Positions 9,243 through 20,592 of a stretch of 64,000 nt of DNA are shown in pieces (within the stretch, counting starts at the first letter, position 1; each line of letters opens with the position of its first letter). The stretch spans positions 129,755 through 193,754 of the forward strand of contig NZ_LMQC01000001.1 of NCBI RefSeq assembly GCF_001424485.1. The letters are read 5' to 3'. This DNA is from Modestobacter sp. Leaf380. Its GTDB lineage: Bacteria; Actinomycetota; Actinomycetes; Mycobacteriales; Geodermatophilaceae. The position numbers were made by a program, and so were the translations under genes. The notes beneath the pieces are model-generated. The model saw only the letters and a program-made list of their open reading frames with translations. It searched no databases and had not been told where the DNA came from.

Positions 9243-9430
9243 TGCTTCCCCTGCTTCCTGGCTGCTTCTCGGGTCTCGGCGCGCCCGGTGACCACGGCAC
9301 CGACGGCGGTCAGGACCCCGAGGACGATGAAGACGGCGAAGACGGGCCGGCCGCTGAGGGCCCAGCCCAGGATGCCGGCGAGGACGACGAACGCGGTCAG
9401 TCCCCAGGCGGCCTTGAGGGCGGTGCTCAT
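9239..9430 (-). CDS. Small two-segment membrane protein inside the gat operon (63 aa)
   Basis: A 63-residue protein begins at ATG 9430, overlapping the gatA stop by four bases (ATGA), and its own stop overlaps the gatB GTG start by four bases. It has two hydrophobic segments, [18 protein letters not shown] and [18 protein letters not shown], joined by a short loop with Arg, then a basic tail ([15 protein letters not shown]). I do not recognise the family. The double overlap shows it is a translated member of the operon rather than a chance frame. A longer in-frame extension upstream to 9628 is only shadow of gatA. Confidence 0.8.
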   Translation of the reverse strand: MSTALKAAWGLTAFVVLAGILGWALSGRPVFAVFIVLGVLTAVGAVVTGRAETREAARKQGKQ

Positions 9431-10941
9431 CGCGCTGCCCCCAGCTGGCTGAGGAACGTGCCGCCCCGGGCGGCGTCCCCGGCTGCCTCCAGCGCGGCGG
9501 CGACCCGGTAGCAGCGGTCGTCGGCCAGCGCCGGGGCCATGACCTGCAGGCCCACCGGCAGACCCTCGGACAGCCCGACGGGCACCGAGATCGCCGGGGT
9601 GCCGGCCAGGCTGGCCGGCAGGGTGCACAGGTCGGCGGCGTACATCGCCAGCGGGTCGTCGACCCGCTGGCCGATGGGGAACGCCACGATCGGCGACGTC
9701 GGGCTCACCAGGACGTCGACCCCCTCGAACGCGGCGACGAAGTCCCGGCTGATCAGGGTGCGGACCTTCTGCGCCTGCCCGTAGTAGGCCTCGTAGTAGC
9801 CCGAGGACAGCGCGTAGGTGCCCAGGATGATGCGGCGCTTGACCTCGGGGCCGAAGCCCTGCTCCCGGGTGAGGGCCATGACCTCGTCGAGGTCCCGGCT
9901 GCCGTCGTCGCCGACCCGCAGGCCGTAGCGGACGCCGTCGAAGCGGGACAGGTTGGAGGAGGCCTCGCTCGGCGCGATCAGGTAGTAGGCGGCCAGCGCC
10001 AGGTCGAAGCTGGGGCAGGAGACCTCGCGGACCTCCGCGCCCAGCGCCCGCAGCTGGTCCACCCCGGCCTCGAACGCGGCGAGGACGCCGGGCTCGTAGC
10101 CGTCGGTGTGGCCCTCCCCGCCCAGCTCGCGGACGACGCCGACGGTGACCCCGGACAGGTCACCGGTCGCACCCTGCTGGGCGGCGGCGACGAAGGGGGC
10201 GGCCGGGGCGTCGATGCTGGTGGAGTCCCGCGGGTCGTGGCCGCCGATGACCTCGTGCATGAGGGCGGCGTCGGCGACGGTGCGGGCCATCGGGCCGGCC
10301 TGGTCCAGGCTGGAGGAGAACGCGATCAGCCCGTACCGGGACACCGAGCCGTAGGTGGGCTTGTGCCCGACCAGGCCGGTGACGGCGGCAGGCTGGCGGA
10401 TCGAGCCACCGGTGTCGGTGCCGATCGACCACGGCGCCAGGTGCCCGGCGACCGCGGCCGAGGACCCGCCCGAGGAGCCGCCGGGGATCCGGTCGTGGTC
10501 CCACGGGTTGCGGGTGGGGCCGTACGCGGAGTTCTCGGTGGAGGACCCCATGGCGAACTCGTCCATGTTGGTCTTGCCCAGCAGCACGGTGCCGGCGGCC
10601 TTGAGGCGCGCGGCCACGGTGGCGTCGTAGGGCGGGACCCAGCCCTGGAGGATCTTCGACCCGCTGGTGGTCGGCACCCCGTGGGTGACCACGACGTCCT
10701 TGAGCGCGACCGGGACGCCGGCCAGACGGCCCAGCTCCTCCCCGGCGGCGCGGCGGCGGTCGACGTCGCCGGCGGTCGCGAGCGCGGCCTCGCCGTCGAC
10801 GTGCAGGTAGGAGTTCAGCGCCCCGTCGGTGGCGGCGATGGCGTCCAGGTGGGCCTGGGTGACCTCGACGGCGCTGGCGCTGCCCTCGGCCAGGGCGGCC
10901 TGCAGCGCGGTGACGTCGAGGTGGGTGAGGTCGGTGCTCAT
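9427..10941 (-). CDS. gatA: Aspartyl/glutamyl-tRNA(Asn/Gln) amidotransferase subunit A
   Basis: GatA is the amidase of GatCAB and releases ammonia from glutamine or asparagine for tRNA-dependent amidation. The 504-residue protein has the full amidase signature: Lys in [12 protein letters not shown], the Gly/Ser-rich [12 protein letters not shown] block and the nucleophile Ser in [13 protein letters not shown], giving the Lys-Ser-cisSer triad. The C-terminus [22 protein letters not shown] is typical. ATG 10941 overlaps the gatC stop by four bases. Upstream in-frame sequence is shadow of gatC. Confidence 0.97.
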   Translation of the reverse strand: MSTDLTHLDVTALQAALAEGSASAVEVTQAHLDAIAATDGALNSYLHVDGEAALATAGDVDRRRAAGEELGRLAGVPVALKDVVVTHGVPTTSGSKILQGWVPPYDATVAARLKAAGTVLLGKTNMDEFAMGSSTENSAYGPTRNPWDHDRIPGGSSGGSSAAVAGHLAPWSIGTDTGGSIRQPAAVTGLVGHKPTYGSVSRYGLIAFSSSLDQAGPMARTVADAALMHEVIGGHDPRDSTSIDAPAAPFVAAAQQGATGDLSGVTVGVVRELGGEGHTDGYEPGVLAAFEAGVDQLRALGAEVREVSCPSFDLALAAYYLIAPSEASSNLSRFDGVRYGLRVGDDGSRDLDEVMALTREQGFGPEVKRRIILGTYALSSGYYEAYYGQAQKVRTLISRDFVAAFEGVDVLVSPTSPIVAFPIGQRVDDPLAMYAADLCTLPASLAGTPAISVPVGLSEGLPVGLQVMAPALADDRCYRVAAALEAAGDAARGGTFLSQLGAAR

Positions 10942-11252
10942 GCTTCTTCCTGCAGGATGCGCGGGACCCGGAAGCGGTCGTCCTCGGCGGCCGGGGCGCC
11001 GGCGAGCGCCTGCTCGCGGGTCAGGCTCGGGGTGACGACGTCGGGCCGGTACACGTTGGTCAGCGGCACGGCGTGCGTGGTCGGCGGGACGTCGGCGGTC
11101 GGCGCGTCCTGCACCCGGGCGACGGCGCCGAGCACGACGCCGAGCTGACCGGCGAAGAGGTCCAGCTCCTCGTCGGTGACGGCGAGGCGGGACAGCCGCG
11201 CGAGGTGCGCGACGTCGTCTCGGGAGAGGCTGGTGCTGCTGTCCGTGCTCAT
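10938..11252 (-). CDS. gatC: Aspartyl/glutamyl-tRNA(Asn/Gln) amidotransferase subunit C
   Basis: GatC is the small subunit that wraps around and stabilises GatA. The 104-residue protein shows the family pattern [33 protein letters not shown], then [15 protein letters not shown] and the LREQ-like C-terminal part ([24 protein letters not shown]). ATG 11252 is chosen over an upstream in-frame ATG 11270 because homologues begin near this point. It is the first gene of the operon; a TAGAGT -10 box at 11332-11327 would give a leader of about 68 bases. Confidence 0.93.
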   Translation of the reverse strand: MSTDSSTSLSRDDVAHLARLSRLAVTDEELDLFAGQLGVVLGAVARVQDAPTADVPPTTHAVPLTNVYRPDVVTPSLTREQALAGAPAAEDDRFRVPRILQEEA

Positions 11253-11326
11253 GCGCTGGCGGGACCCCACTGTCGGTCTGCTCGGTGCTCTGACGGCGGG
11301 AGCCGGTACCGGCCCCCAGCCAGGTC

Positions 11327-11332
11327 ACTCTA
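11327..11332 (-). promoter_or_regulatory. Probable -10 box of the gatC-gatA-orf63-gatB operon
   Basis: On the minus strand this reads TAGAGT, the only good TANNNT hexamer upstream of gatC. It would place the transcript start near 11320. Confidence 0.35.
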
Positions 11333-11458
11333 CGTGGGGCGGGACACCGGCCCCGGTCCGCGAGCCGGGTTGGCCTCCGGGGGGCCTGATGGGGCAGGCT
11401 GGCCGCACCCACGATCGACGCAGATCGGCCGCCACCCCACCGTCCCGCGGAGGTCGAC

Positions 11459-12121
11459 GTGTCCTACCTCCTGCGCCTGGTCGTGCCCGACCGGCCCGGC
11501 ATCCTCGGCGCCGTCGCGACGGCGCTGGGCCTGGCCGGCATCGACATCGTCTCGGTGACGGTGCTGGAGCGCGGTGGCGGCGTCGCGGTCGACGACATCG
11601 TGGTGGAGCTGCCCACCGACCGGGTGGCCGACAGCCTGATCACCGCCGTGATGACCGTGGAGGGCGTGCAGGTCGAGTCCCTGCGACCCTTCGCCGGCGC
11701 GCTGGACACCCACCGCGAGCTGGAGCTGCTGGAGTCCCTGGCCCGCGCCGGGGAGGGCACCTCCAAGCTGCTGGCCGCCGAGCTCCCCCGGGTGCTGCAC
11801 GGCGGGTGGGCCGCGGTGCTCACCGGCACGCCCGACGCCGTCACCGTGCTGGCCGCCTCCGACGCGGCTCCCGTGCTGGAGGGCCTCCGGCTGCCCTGGC
11901 TGCCGCTGCACGCCCCGGTCCTGCTGCCCAGCGACGCCGACTGGGTCCCCGTCCGCTGGCGGGAGATGGCCATCGAGATGATGGCGGCCCCGTTCGACGG
12001 CGGCGGCACCGCGGTGCTGCTGGGCCGCTCGGGCGGGCCGGTCTTCCGCCGCTCGGAGCTGCTGCGACTGGCCCACCTGACCGGCATCGCCGCGACGGTG
12101 GCCCAGCTGCCGGAGGCCTGA
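11459..12121 (+). CDS. ACT-domain amino acid-binding protein (Rv3013-like)
   Basis: The 220-residue protein starts with an ACT domain (about 1-75): [35 protein letters not shown], with the Gly-rich ligand-binding turn RPGILG. The rest (about 85-220) is an alpha/beta segment with the patterns [27 protein letters not shown] and [18 protein letters not shown]. No catalytic domain is recognised; such proteins sense amino acids. GTG 11459 is supported by a GGAGG ribosome site at 11449-11453. Its place between gatC and ligA matches the M. tuberculosis order from memory. The ligand is unknown. Confidence 0.85.
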   Translation: MSYLLRLVVPDRPGILGAVATALGLAGIDIVSVTVLERGGGVAVDDIVVELPTDRVADSLITAVMTVEGVQVESLRPFAGALDTHRELELLESLARAGEGTSKLLAAELPRVLHGGWAAVLTGTPDAVTVLAASDAAPVLEGLRLPWLPLHAPVLLPSDADWVPVRWREMAIEMMAAPFDGGGTAVLLGRSGGPVFRRSELLRLAHLTGIAATVAQLPEA

Positions 12122-12122
12122 G

Positions 12123-12162
12123 GCCCGGCCCCGTCCGCACCAGGACGGGGACGGGGCCGGGC
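12123..12162. terminator. Bidirectional terminator hairpin between the ACT-domain gene and ligA
   Basis: Two perfect 14-base arms, GCCCGGCCCCGTCC (12123-12136) and its complement (12149-12162), flank a 12-base loop. It begins one base after the stop of the plus-strand gene and ends nine bases before the ligA stop. It lacks a T tract, as is usual in this group. Confidence 0.75.
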
Positions 12163-12171
12163 GTCGTCCGG

Positions 12172-14580
<2,409 letters not shown>

Positions 14581-15648
14581 TCACTCCGGCAGCAGGTACC
14601 GCGCCGCCTCGCGGACGTGCGCCATCGCGGCCCGGGCGTAGGCCGGGCTGGCACCGGCCAGCCCGCAGCTCGGCGTGAGGGTCACCGCGGTGTGCAGGTC
14701 CTCGGCGGGGAAGCCGAGCTCGTTCCACCAGGCCCGCAACCGGCTCGCCGTCGCCCTGGGGGCGGGCAGCGTGGTGTCGGTGCCGGGGACGACGCCCAGC
14801 ACCAGGTGGGTGCCCGCGTCGACCGCCGTCCCGATCGCGTCGAGGTCCTGCACGAGGGAGTGGTCGAGGGAGACCGCGTCGGCGCCCGCGGCACGCAGCA
14901 GGGCGATGGGTGCGCGCGGGGCGCAGCAGTGCACGACGGTGGGGACGCCGAGGGTGGCCAGGAACGCGCCCAGCTCCTCCTGGACCAGGGTCGCCTCGAC
15001 CGCGGCCAGCTTGCCGAAGCCGCTGACGGTCGGCAGGCCACCCATCAGGACCGCGGGCAGCGAGGGCTCGTCCAGCTGGAGGACGACCTGCGCGCCGGGC
15101 ACCCGGGCGGACACGGCCTCGACGTGGGCGCGCAGCCCCTCGGCGAGGGACTGGGCGATGTCGCGGCGCGCCCCGGGGTCGGTGACGGCGCGGTCGCCGC
15201 GGGTGCGCTCGAGACCGGCGGCCAGCGTCCACGGGCCGGCGGACTGCAGCTTGAAGGGGCCGGTCCAGTCCGCGGCGACGTCGTGCAGGGCGTCCAGGTC
15301 GCGGGCCAGGAACTCCGTGGCCCGCTGCAGGTCCCGGCCCGGGCGCGGGACGAGCCGCCAGCCGGCCGGGGTCAGGTCGACGAACACGTCCACGAGGAGC
15401 GCCGCGGTGCGCCCGGTCATGTCCGAGCCGGGCCCACGGGCCGGCAGCTCGGGCAGGTGCGCGAAGCCCGGCAGCTCCCCCACGACCAGCCGGAGGGCCT
15501 CGGCGGGGTCGGTGCCGGGCAGGGACCCGACGCCGGAGGCCGGCCCCCACACGGTGGTGGGGACCGGCCTCGGGTCGTCGGTGCGGTTCTCGGTGGTGCG
15601 GTTCTCGGTGGTGCCGTTCTCCGGGGTGCTGTTACTCGGCGATGCCAC
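14581..15648 (-). CDS. Cobalamin-independent methionine synthase (MetE) C-terminal-like protein
   Basis: The 355-residue protein matches the catalytic (beta/alpha)8 domain of MetE: GVGSLPGTDPAEALRLV, WTGPFKLQSAGPWTLAAGLE, VVLQLDEPSLPAVL, VVHCCAPRAPIALLRAAGAD, SLDHSLVQD, LVLGVVPGTDT and TPSCGLAGASPAYAR. The zinc-ligand pattern HCC...C is present, but the N-terminal domain of full MetE is absent. It may therefore transfer methyl groups with another partner; its substrate is unknown. A homologous gene (Rv3015c) sits beside ligA in M. tuberculosis, from memory. GTG 15648 is chosen; the extreme N-terminus includes a 15-base tandem repeat encoding TTENR twice. It overlaps the upstream nucleotidase gene by 17 bases. 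Confidence 0.78.
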   Translation of the reverse strand: MASPSNSTPENGTTENRTTENRTDDPRPVPTTVWGPASGVGSLPGTDPAEALRLVVGELPGFAHLPELPARGPGSDMTGRTAALLVDVFVDLTPAGWRLVPRPGRDLQRATEFLARDLDALHDVAADWTGPFKLQSAGPWTLAAGLERTRGDRAVTDPGARRDIAQSLAEGLRAHVEAVSARVPGAQVVLQLDEPSLPAVLMGGLPTVSGFGKLAAVEATLVQEELGAFLATLGVPTVVHCCAPRAPIALLRAAGADAVSLDHSLVQDLDAIGTAVDAGTHLVLGVVPGTDTTLPAPRATASRLRAWWNELGFPAEDLHTAVTLTPSCGLAGASPAYARAAMAHVREAARYLLPE

Positions 15649-17821
15649 GCTGGCGACGGTAGCCCGCCGCGGTCGCCACCCCACCGGTCAGCAGCAGCAG
15701 ACCGGCGACGCCCAGCATCTGCCCGGTGGCGGTACCCGTGTTGGCCAGCTGGCCGGTCGGGATGCCGTTGCCGGGGTTCGCGATCGGCTGGGTGCCCGGG
15801 GTGGGCGCCGGGGCCGGAGCCGGTGCCGGTGCCGGGGCGGGGGCTGCAGCCGGGCAGGGGTAGCCGGCAGCGGCGGCGCCGGTGGTCCCGGTCGGGCCGG
15901 TGGCCACCGCGTTGCCGCCGTTCTCACCGCTGCCGCTGCCGCCACCGGCCGGCGGCGTCGCCGGGGCCGCGGGGCGGGCGTCCGTCACCGGCGTGCCGTG
16001 CCCGATGGCCGGGGCGGTGTACGGGTCGACACGGGTGAAGAAGGCGATGGCGGTCTCCACGTCGACCGGGCCGGTCACCTGCGCCGTCCCGTTGCGGAAG
16101 GCGGTGAAGCTGTCGCCACCGCCGGCCAGGAACGAGTTGGCCACGACGCGGTAGGTGGTGCCGGGCACGAGCACCTGCGGGTCGACGGCCGGGGTGCTCG
16201 GGTCGTCGATCCGGATGGACGCCGGGTCGACCCGGTCGTAGGCGGGCCGGGCCAGGTCGTAGGAGTAGGAGAACCCCTCCGACGTGCCCAGGTACAGCTG
16301 GGAGGTGCGGCCCGCGGTGTTGAACTGCTGCTCCAGCAGCAACCGGATGTCGGCACCGGTCAGCGTGATGGCGTTGGCGTAGTTGCCGAAGGGCTGGACG
16401 GCGAACGCCTCGGCGTAGGTGATCGGGCCGGCGTCGATGTTGGCCCGCAGACCGCCGGGGTTCATGAACGCCACGGCGGGGAGGCCACCGCCGAAGGTGG
16501 CCGCGGGGTCCCCGTAGGCCACCTGGTCGGCCTGCAGCGCGGTGAGCTGCGCCTGGGCGACGGTGTTGCCCAGGGTGGACTCGGCACCCCGGTTCTCGGT
16601 GCCGGCCGTGTTGGTGGCACGCGCCAGCGGGGTCGTCGTGTTGCCGACGGTCCGGCTGCCGACCGCGGTCGCCTGGGTGGTCCAGTAGGACACGATCGCG
16701 GCGGTCCCGGCGTCCGGCGTGCGGGCTGCCCGGTCGGTCGGCACGTTGGTCACCGAGTAGGTGCCGCAGAGCCGGTCGACGTCGCCGGTCTCGCCGTCGA
16801 TGACGAACCGGACGTCGCCGACGAGGCGGCCGTAGTAGCCGGACTGGGCGACCAGCCGGGGCTGCCCGGCCGGATCGGTGAGGTAGCAGCTGTAGTTCTG
16901 GTGCGTGTGGGCGGACAGGACCACGTCGACGGCGGGCACGGTGCGCTCGTTGATGTCGACGATGGAGCCCGACAGCTGACCGCAGCCGTTGACGTCGGTC
17001 GGGGTGGAGGGCGTGCCGCCCTCGTGCACGACGGCGACGATCGCCTCGATGCCCTGGGCGCGCAGCTCGGGGACGTACCGGTTGATCGCGTCGGCCTCGT
17101 CGACGAACTCCACGTCGGCGATGCCGGTCGGCGCGACGATCCCCGCGGTGGTCTCGGTGACCACCCCGATGAATCCGATGCGCTGCCCGTCGACCTCACG
17201 GACGGCGTAGGGCGGGAGCATGGGGGTGTCGGTCCCGGCCATGACGACGTTGGCCGCCAGGTAGGGGAAGTCGGTGCCCCCGAAGGGCGCCCCGGTGCTG
17301 TCGGGGAAACAGCCGTCCACGCCGGCGGTGACACCCTGGCAAGCGGTCTGGTCGTCGGAGAACGTGCGGTCGGTCGGACCGGAGAGCCGACGCAACTCGT
17401 CGGTGCCGCGGTCGAACTCGTGGTTGCCGACGACGGAGAGGTCCATCTCCATGTCGTTGAGCACCTCGATCGTGGACTCGTCACGGAAGCCCGCCGAGTC
17501 GAACGGCGAGGCACCCACGAGGTCGCCGAGGCCGATGAGCAGCGAGTTGTCGGCGACGCCCCCGCCGGCGACGAAGGCGTCCCGGGTGGCGGTGACGGTG
17601 CTGGCCACGTTCGCGGCCCCACCGACGGTCGCGGTGCCCAGGGTCGCGTCGGCGCTGGTGGTGTTGCCGATCCGACCGTGGAAGTCGTTGACCGTGAGGA
17701 GCTGGACCGGCACGTCCGGCGCCGGTGCGGCGGCGGGCGCGGCCTGCGCCACGGACGGGATGCCGACGACCGCGGCCGAGGCGACCATGGTCATGGCGAG
17801 AGTGAGGCGCGTTCTGCGCAA
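15632..17821 (-). CDS. Secreted 5'-nucleotidase/UshA-type metallophosphatase with cell-wall sorting signal
   Basis: The 729-residue protein has a signal peptide (RRTRLTLAMTM...IPSVAQA), a calcineurin-like phosphoesterase domain with metal motifs LLTVNDFHGRIG, GLGDLVGASPF, VVGNHEFDRG, VVHEGG and SAHTHQNY, and a C-terminal nucleotidase domain (AFMNPGGLRANI, FAVQPFGNYANAITLTGADI). It then has a Pro-Ala repeat and ends with LANTG, a hydrophobic segment (MLGVAGLLLLTGGVATAAG) and RRQR, the layout of a sortase substrate. It probably hydrolyses extracellular nucleotides to recover phosphate and nucleosides at the wall. TTG 17821 is chosen because GGAGG (17830-17826) lies four bases upstream and it places the signal peptide at the N-terminus; GTG 17875 is an alternative. 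Confidence 0.85.
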   Translation of the reverse strand: MRRTRLTLAMTMVASAAVVGIPSVAQAAPAAAPAPDVPVQLLTVNDFHGRIGNTTSADATLGTATVGGAANVASTVTATRDAFVAGGGVADNSLLIGLGDLVGASPFDSAGFRDESTIEVLNDMEMDLSVVGNHEFDRGTDELRRLSGPTDRTFSDDQTACQGVTAGVDGCFPDSTGAPFGGTDFPYLAANVVMAGTDTPMLPPYAVREVDGQRIGFIGVVTETTAGIVAPTGIADVEFVDEADAINRYVPELRAQGIEAIVAVVHEGGTPSTPTDVNGCGQLSGSIVDINERTVPAVDVVLSAHTHQNYSCYLTDPAGQPRLVAQSGYYGRLVGDVRFVIDGETGDVDRLCGTYSVTNVPTDRAARTPDAGTAAIVSYWTTQATAVGSRTVGNTTTPLARATNTAGTENRGAESTLGNTVAQAQLTALQADQVAYGDPAATFGGGLPAVAFMNPGGLRANIDAGPITYAEAFAVQPFGNYANAITLTGADIRLLLEQQFNTAGRTSQLYLGTSEGFSYSYDLARPAYDRVDPASIRIDDPSTPAVDPQVLVPGTTYRVVANSFLAGGGDSFTAFRNGTAQVTGPVDVETAIAFFTRVDPYTAPAIGHGTPVTDARPAAPATPPAGGGSGSGENGGNAVATGPTGTTGAAAAGYPCPAAAPAPAPAPAPAPAPTPGTQPIANPGNGIPTGQLANTGTATGQMLGVAGLLLLTGGVATAAGYRRQRGIAE

Positions 17822-17891
17822 GGGTCCTCCGAGGTGTGGGCCCGTCCCGGTGACTCCCCGAAGTCGACCGATCACTGAGCTTGTCTACGTA

Positions 17892-17913
17892 GCGAGGCGA
17901 ACGAACGCCTCGC
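17892..17913 (-). promoter_or_regulatory. Hairpin upstream of the 5'-nucleotidase gene
   Basis: Arms GCGAGGCG and CGCCTCGC enclose the loop AACGAA; an outer pair AGCTTG (17878-17883) and CAAGCT (17916-17921) extends it. It lies 71 bases before the TTG start and could be a 5' leader structure. Confidence 0.45.
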
Positions 17914-17954
17914 AGCAAGCTAGCCCGACCCCGTGACGAAACCAAGGGCCCGCT

Positions 17955-17977
17955 GTGAACCGACGTCGAGCGTTCAC
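17955..17977. promoter_or_regulatory. Inverted repeat GTGAAC-N11-GTTCAC, operator candidate
   Basis: Perfect 6-base arms separated by 11 bases lie about 135 bases before the nucleotidase start. The half sites resemble single GTTCAC units of PhoP boxes, but the arms are inverted, not direct repeats. A phosphate-linked regulator is a guess. Confidence 0.35.
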
Positions 17978-18208
17978 CGTCCGGAAACTCGTCCGGCGAG
18001 ACCGCTGTAGGCGCGCACCCGGCCCCGACCGCGCGCCCCAGCGGGGTCGGCGCGACGGTGAGCAGCTCGGACGCGCATCCACGCAGACGGTGCGCGCGCG
18101 GACCGGGCTCGGCCGGAGGTGGGCGGCATGGGCGCGCCGTGGAGGAACGAGTGCGCGCCGGTGCGCGCGGCCGGGGCCCAGCGGGACGGCGACCTGGAGC
18201 GGGCAGAG

Positions 18209-18276
18209 ACCCGCAGCTGGCACAGACCCGCAGCTGACGAGCACCCGCCGCTGACGGGCACCCGGAGTTGACGAGG
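18209..18276. repeat. 17-bp tandem repeat, four imperfect copies
   Basis: Copies start at 18209, 18226, 18243 and 18260. Copy 2 is ACCCGCAGCTGACGAGC; copies 1, 3 and 4 differ from it at three to five positions. The array ends 28 bases before the mnmA stop. No coding function is evident. Confidence 0.85.
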
Positions 18277-18304
18277 ACCTGTGACCGGCGGCGGCCCCGG
18301 GGGT

Positions 18305-19399
18305 CTAACCGGCGACGGCGCGGCTGCCGGCCAGCGACACGGCGGCCTGGCCCAGCACGCGGTCCCCGCGCTCGGCGTCGGGGGCGTACAGCACGGCCGA
18401 CTGTCCCGGGGCGACCCCGCGCTGCTGGTCGTGCAGCTCGATGCGCAGCCCGGCCGCCCCCTCGCGCGCCGACACGGTGCACGGCACCGACGCCCCGTGC
18501 GCCCGCAGCTGCACCACGGCGGGGAACGGCAGCTCGGGCACCGGTCCGGTCCAGGACGGCGTCCCGGTCAGCACCTCGTCGACGCCGGCCTGGTCGGCGG
18601 TCCCGATCGTCACCGTGCGGGAGACCGGCTCGATGCCCAGCACGTAGCGCGGCCGCTGGTCCCCCACCGTGACGCCCAGGCCCTTGCGCTGGCCGATCGT
18701 GAAGCCGTGGGTCCCCTGGTGCTCCCCCACCGTCGCGCCGGTCGCCGCGTCGACCACCGGTCCCGGTGCTGCGCCGAGCCGGCGGTCCAGGAAGCCGCGG
18801 GTGTCCCCGTCGGGGATGAAGCAGATGTCGTGGCTGTCGGGCTTGGTCGCGACCGCGTAGCCGCGCTCGGCGGCGATCTCCCGCACCCGCTCCTTGGTCA
18901 TCTCCCCCAGCGGGAACAGGGCGCCGGCCAGCTGCCGCCGGGTGAGCACCCCGAGGACGTAGCTCTGGTCCTTGGCGGCGTCGACCGAGCGGCGCAGCTC
19001 GCCGTCGACGAGCCGGGCGTGGTGCCCGGTGACGACGGCGTCGAAGCCCAGCGCCTGCGCCCGGTCGAGGACCGCGGCGAACTTGATCTTCTCGTTGCAG
19101 CGCAGGCACGGGTTCGGCGTCCGGCCGGCGGCGTACTCGGCGACGAAGTCGTCGACGACGTCCTCGGCGAACCGGTCGGCCATGTCCCACACGTAGAACG
19201 GGATGCCCAGCTCGTCGGCGACCCGGCGGGCGTCGTCGGCGTCCTCGACGCTGCAGCACCCGCGCGAGCCGCTGCGCAGCTGCTGCCGGTGCTGGGACAG
19301 CGCCAGGTGCACGCCGGTCACGTCGTGCCCGGCCTCGACGGCGAGCGCCGCGGCGACGGCGGAGTCCACGCCGCCGCTCATGGCCGCGATGAGCCTCAC
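18305..19399 (-). CDS. mnmA: tRNA-specific 2-thiouridylase MnmA
   Basis: MnmA thiolates U34 of Lys, Glu and Gln tRNAs, using ATP and sulfur that originates from a cysteine desulfurase. The 364-residue protein has the PP-loop [15 protein letters not shown], the catalytic Cys in [14 protein letters not shown] and the second Cys in [17 protein letters not shown], and the GQRKGLG block of the central domain. GTG 19399 overlaps the stop of the iscS-like gene by four bases, so sulfur donor and tRNA thiolase are translationally coupled. It is the last gene of a four-gene operon. Confidence 0.96.
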   Translation of the reverse strand: MRLIAAMSGGVDSAVAAALAVEAGHDVTGVHLALSQHRQQLRSGSRGCCSVEDADDARRVADELGIPFYVWDMADRFAEDVVDDFVAEYAAGRTPNPCLRCNEKIKFAAVLDRAQALGFDAVVTGHHARLVDGELRRSVDAAKDQSYVLGVLTRRQLAGALFPLGEMTKERVREIAAERGYAVATKPDSHDICFIPDGDTRGFLDRRLGAAPGPVVDAATGATVGEHQGTHGFTIGQRKGLGVTVGDQRPRYVLGIEPVSRTVTIGTADQAGVDEVLTGTPSWTGPVPELPFPAVVQLRAHGASVPCTVSAREGAAGLRIELHDQQRGVAPGQSAVLYAPDAERGDRVLGQAAVSLAGSRAVAG

Positions 19400-20592
19400 G
19401 CCGACCGCCGTCCCAGGCCCGCCCGCCGGGCCCGCTCGACGACGGGCCCGACCACGTCGAGGACGGCGTCCACGTCGGCCTCGGTGGAGGTGTGGCCCAG
19501 GCTGAACCGCAGCGAGCTGCGGGCCCGGTCGGGCTCGGCGCCGGTGGCCAGCAGCACGTGGCTGGGCCGGGCGACCCCGGCCGAGCAGGCCGAGCCGGTC
19601 GAGCACTCGATGCCCTTGGCGTCCAGCAGCATCAGCAGCGCGTCGCCCTCGGCACCGGGGAAGGACAGGTGCGCGTTGCCCGGCAGCCGCCCCGGTCCCC
19701 CGGCGACGACGGCGTCCAGGGCGGGGCCGTTGAGCTGCACGTCGGGCACCCGGGCCACGACGCCGGCCACCAGCCGGTCGCGCAGCGCGGCGACCCGGGC
19801 GGTCCGCTCGACCCGGTCGGCGACGGCGCGCGTGGTCGCCACGGCGAGGCCGACGATGGCGGCGACGTCCAGGGTGCCCGAGCGCACGTCGCGCTCCTGG
19901 CCGCCGCCGTGCAGCAGCGGGGTGCACTCGGCGTCCCGGCGCAGCACCAGCAGCCCGGCACCCATCGGGCCGCCCAGCTTGTGGCCGGTCATGGTGAGGG
20001 CGTCCACGCCGCTGGCGGCGAAGTCCACCGGCACCTGACCGACCGCCTGCACCGCGTCGGTGTGCAGCGGCACCCCGACCGCGTGGGCGACGACCGCCAG
20101 CGACGCGAGGTCACTGACCGCGCCGATCTCGTTGTTGGCCCACATGACGCTGGCCACCGCGACGTCGGTGCCGTCGCCGAGGGCCTCGGCGAGCGCCTGC
20201 GTGGTGACCTCGCCGGTGGGTGAGACGTCGAGCCAGGTGACCTCGGCGCCGTCGTGCTCGACCAGCCACTCGACGCTGTCCAGGACGGCGTGGTGCTCGG
20301 CGGGGCTGACGACGATGCGGGTACGGCGCGGGTCGGCGTCCCGGCGGGCCCAGAAGAGGCCCTTGACGGCGAGGTTGTCGCTCTCGGTGCCCCCGCCGGT
20401 GAACAGCACCTCCGACGGCCGGGCCCCGAGGGCCTCGGCGAGCCGCTCGCGGGACTGCTCGGCGGTCCGGCGGGCGCCCCGGCCGCTGGCGTGCAGCGAG
20501 GAGGCGTTGCCGACCCGGGCCAGCTGCTCGGTCATCGCGGCGACGGCCTCGGGGATCATCGGCGTGGTGGCCGCGTGGTCGAGGTACGTCAT
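19396..20592 (-). CDS. iscS: Cysteine desulfurase (IscS/NifS family)
   Basis: This PLP enzyme takes sulfur from cysteine as a persulfide and passes it to acceptors. The 398-residue protein begins [15 protein letters not shown] and has [10 protein letters not shown], the PLP Lys in [11 protein letters not shown] and the active Cys in [19 protein letters not shown]. The long loop around the Cys fits a group I (IscS-like) enzyme. ATG 20592 overlaps the MFS gene stop by four bases, and its stop overlaps the mnmA start. The overlap suggests that tRNA thiolation is its main job, though Fe-S cluster assembly is equally possible. Confidence 0.95.
   Translation of the reverse strand: MTYLDHAATTPMIPEAVAAMTEQLARVGNASSLHASGRGARRTAEQSRERLAEALGARPSEVLFTGGGTESDNLAVKGLFWARRDADPRRTRIVVSPAEHHAVLDSVEWLVEHDGAEVTWLDVSPTGEVTTQALAEALGDGTDVAVASVMWANNEIGAVSDLASLAVVAHAVGVPLHTDAVQAVGQVPVDFAASGVDALTMTGHKLGGPMGAGLLVLRRDAECTPLLHGGGQERDVRSGTLDVAAIVGLAVATTRAVADRVERTARVAALRDRLVAGVVARVPDVQLNGPALDAVVAGGPGRLPGNAHLSFPGAEGDALLMLLDAKGIECSTGSACSAGVARPSHVLLATGAEPDRARSSLRFSLGHTSTEADVDAVLDVVGPVVERARRAGLGRRSA

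Larger units (their letters stand above)
17822..18304. other. Intergenic region of 483 bases with regulatory-looking repeats
   Basis: This gap lies between the 5' end of the nucleotidase gene and the 3' end of mnmA. It holds a hairpin at 17892-17913, an inverted repeat at 17955-17977 and a 17-base tandem repeat at 18209-18276. Short open frames cross it on both strands, but none has a ribosome site or recognisable product. Confidence 0.7.

Noticed and set aside
17940-17990. A canonical PhoP box before the nucleotidase gene
   Set aside because: Single GTTCAC units occur on each strand but not the direct 11-base repeats that define the box; kept only as an inverted-repeat candidate.
17885-18254. 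Short open frames on both strands in the gap upstream of the nucleotidase gene
   Set aside because: No ribosome site, Arg-rich composition and overlap with tandem repeats; none resembles a known protein.
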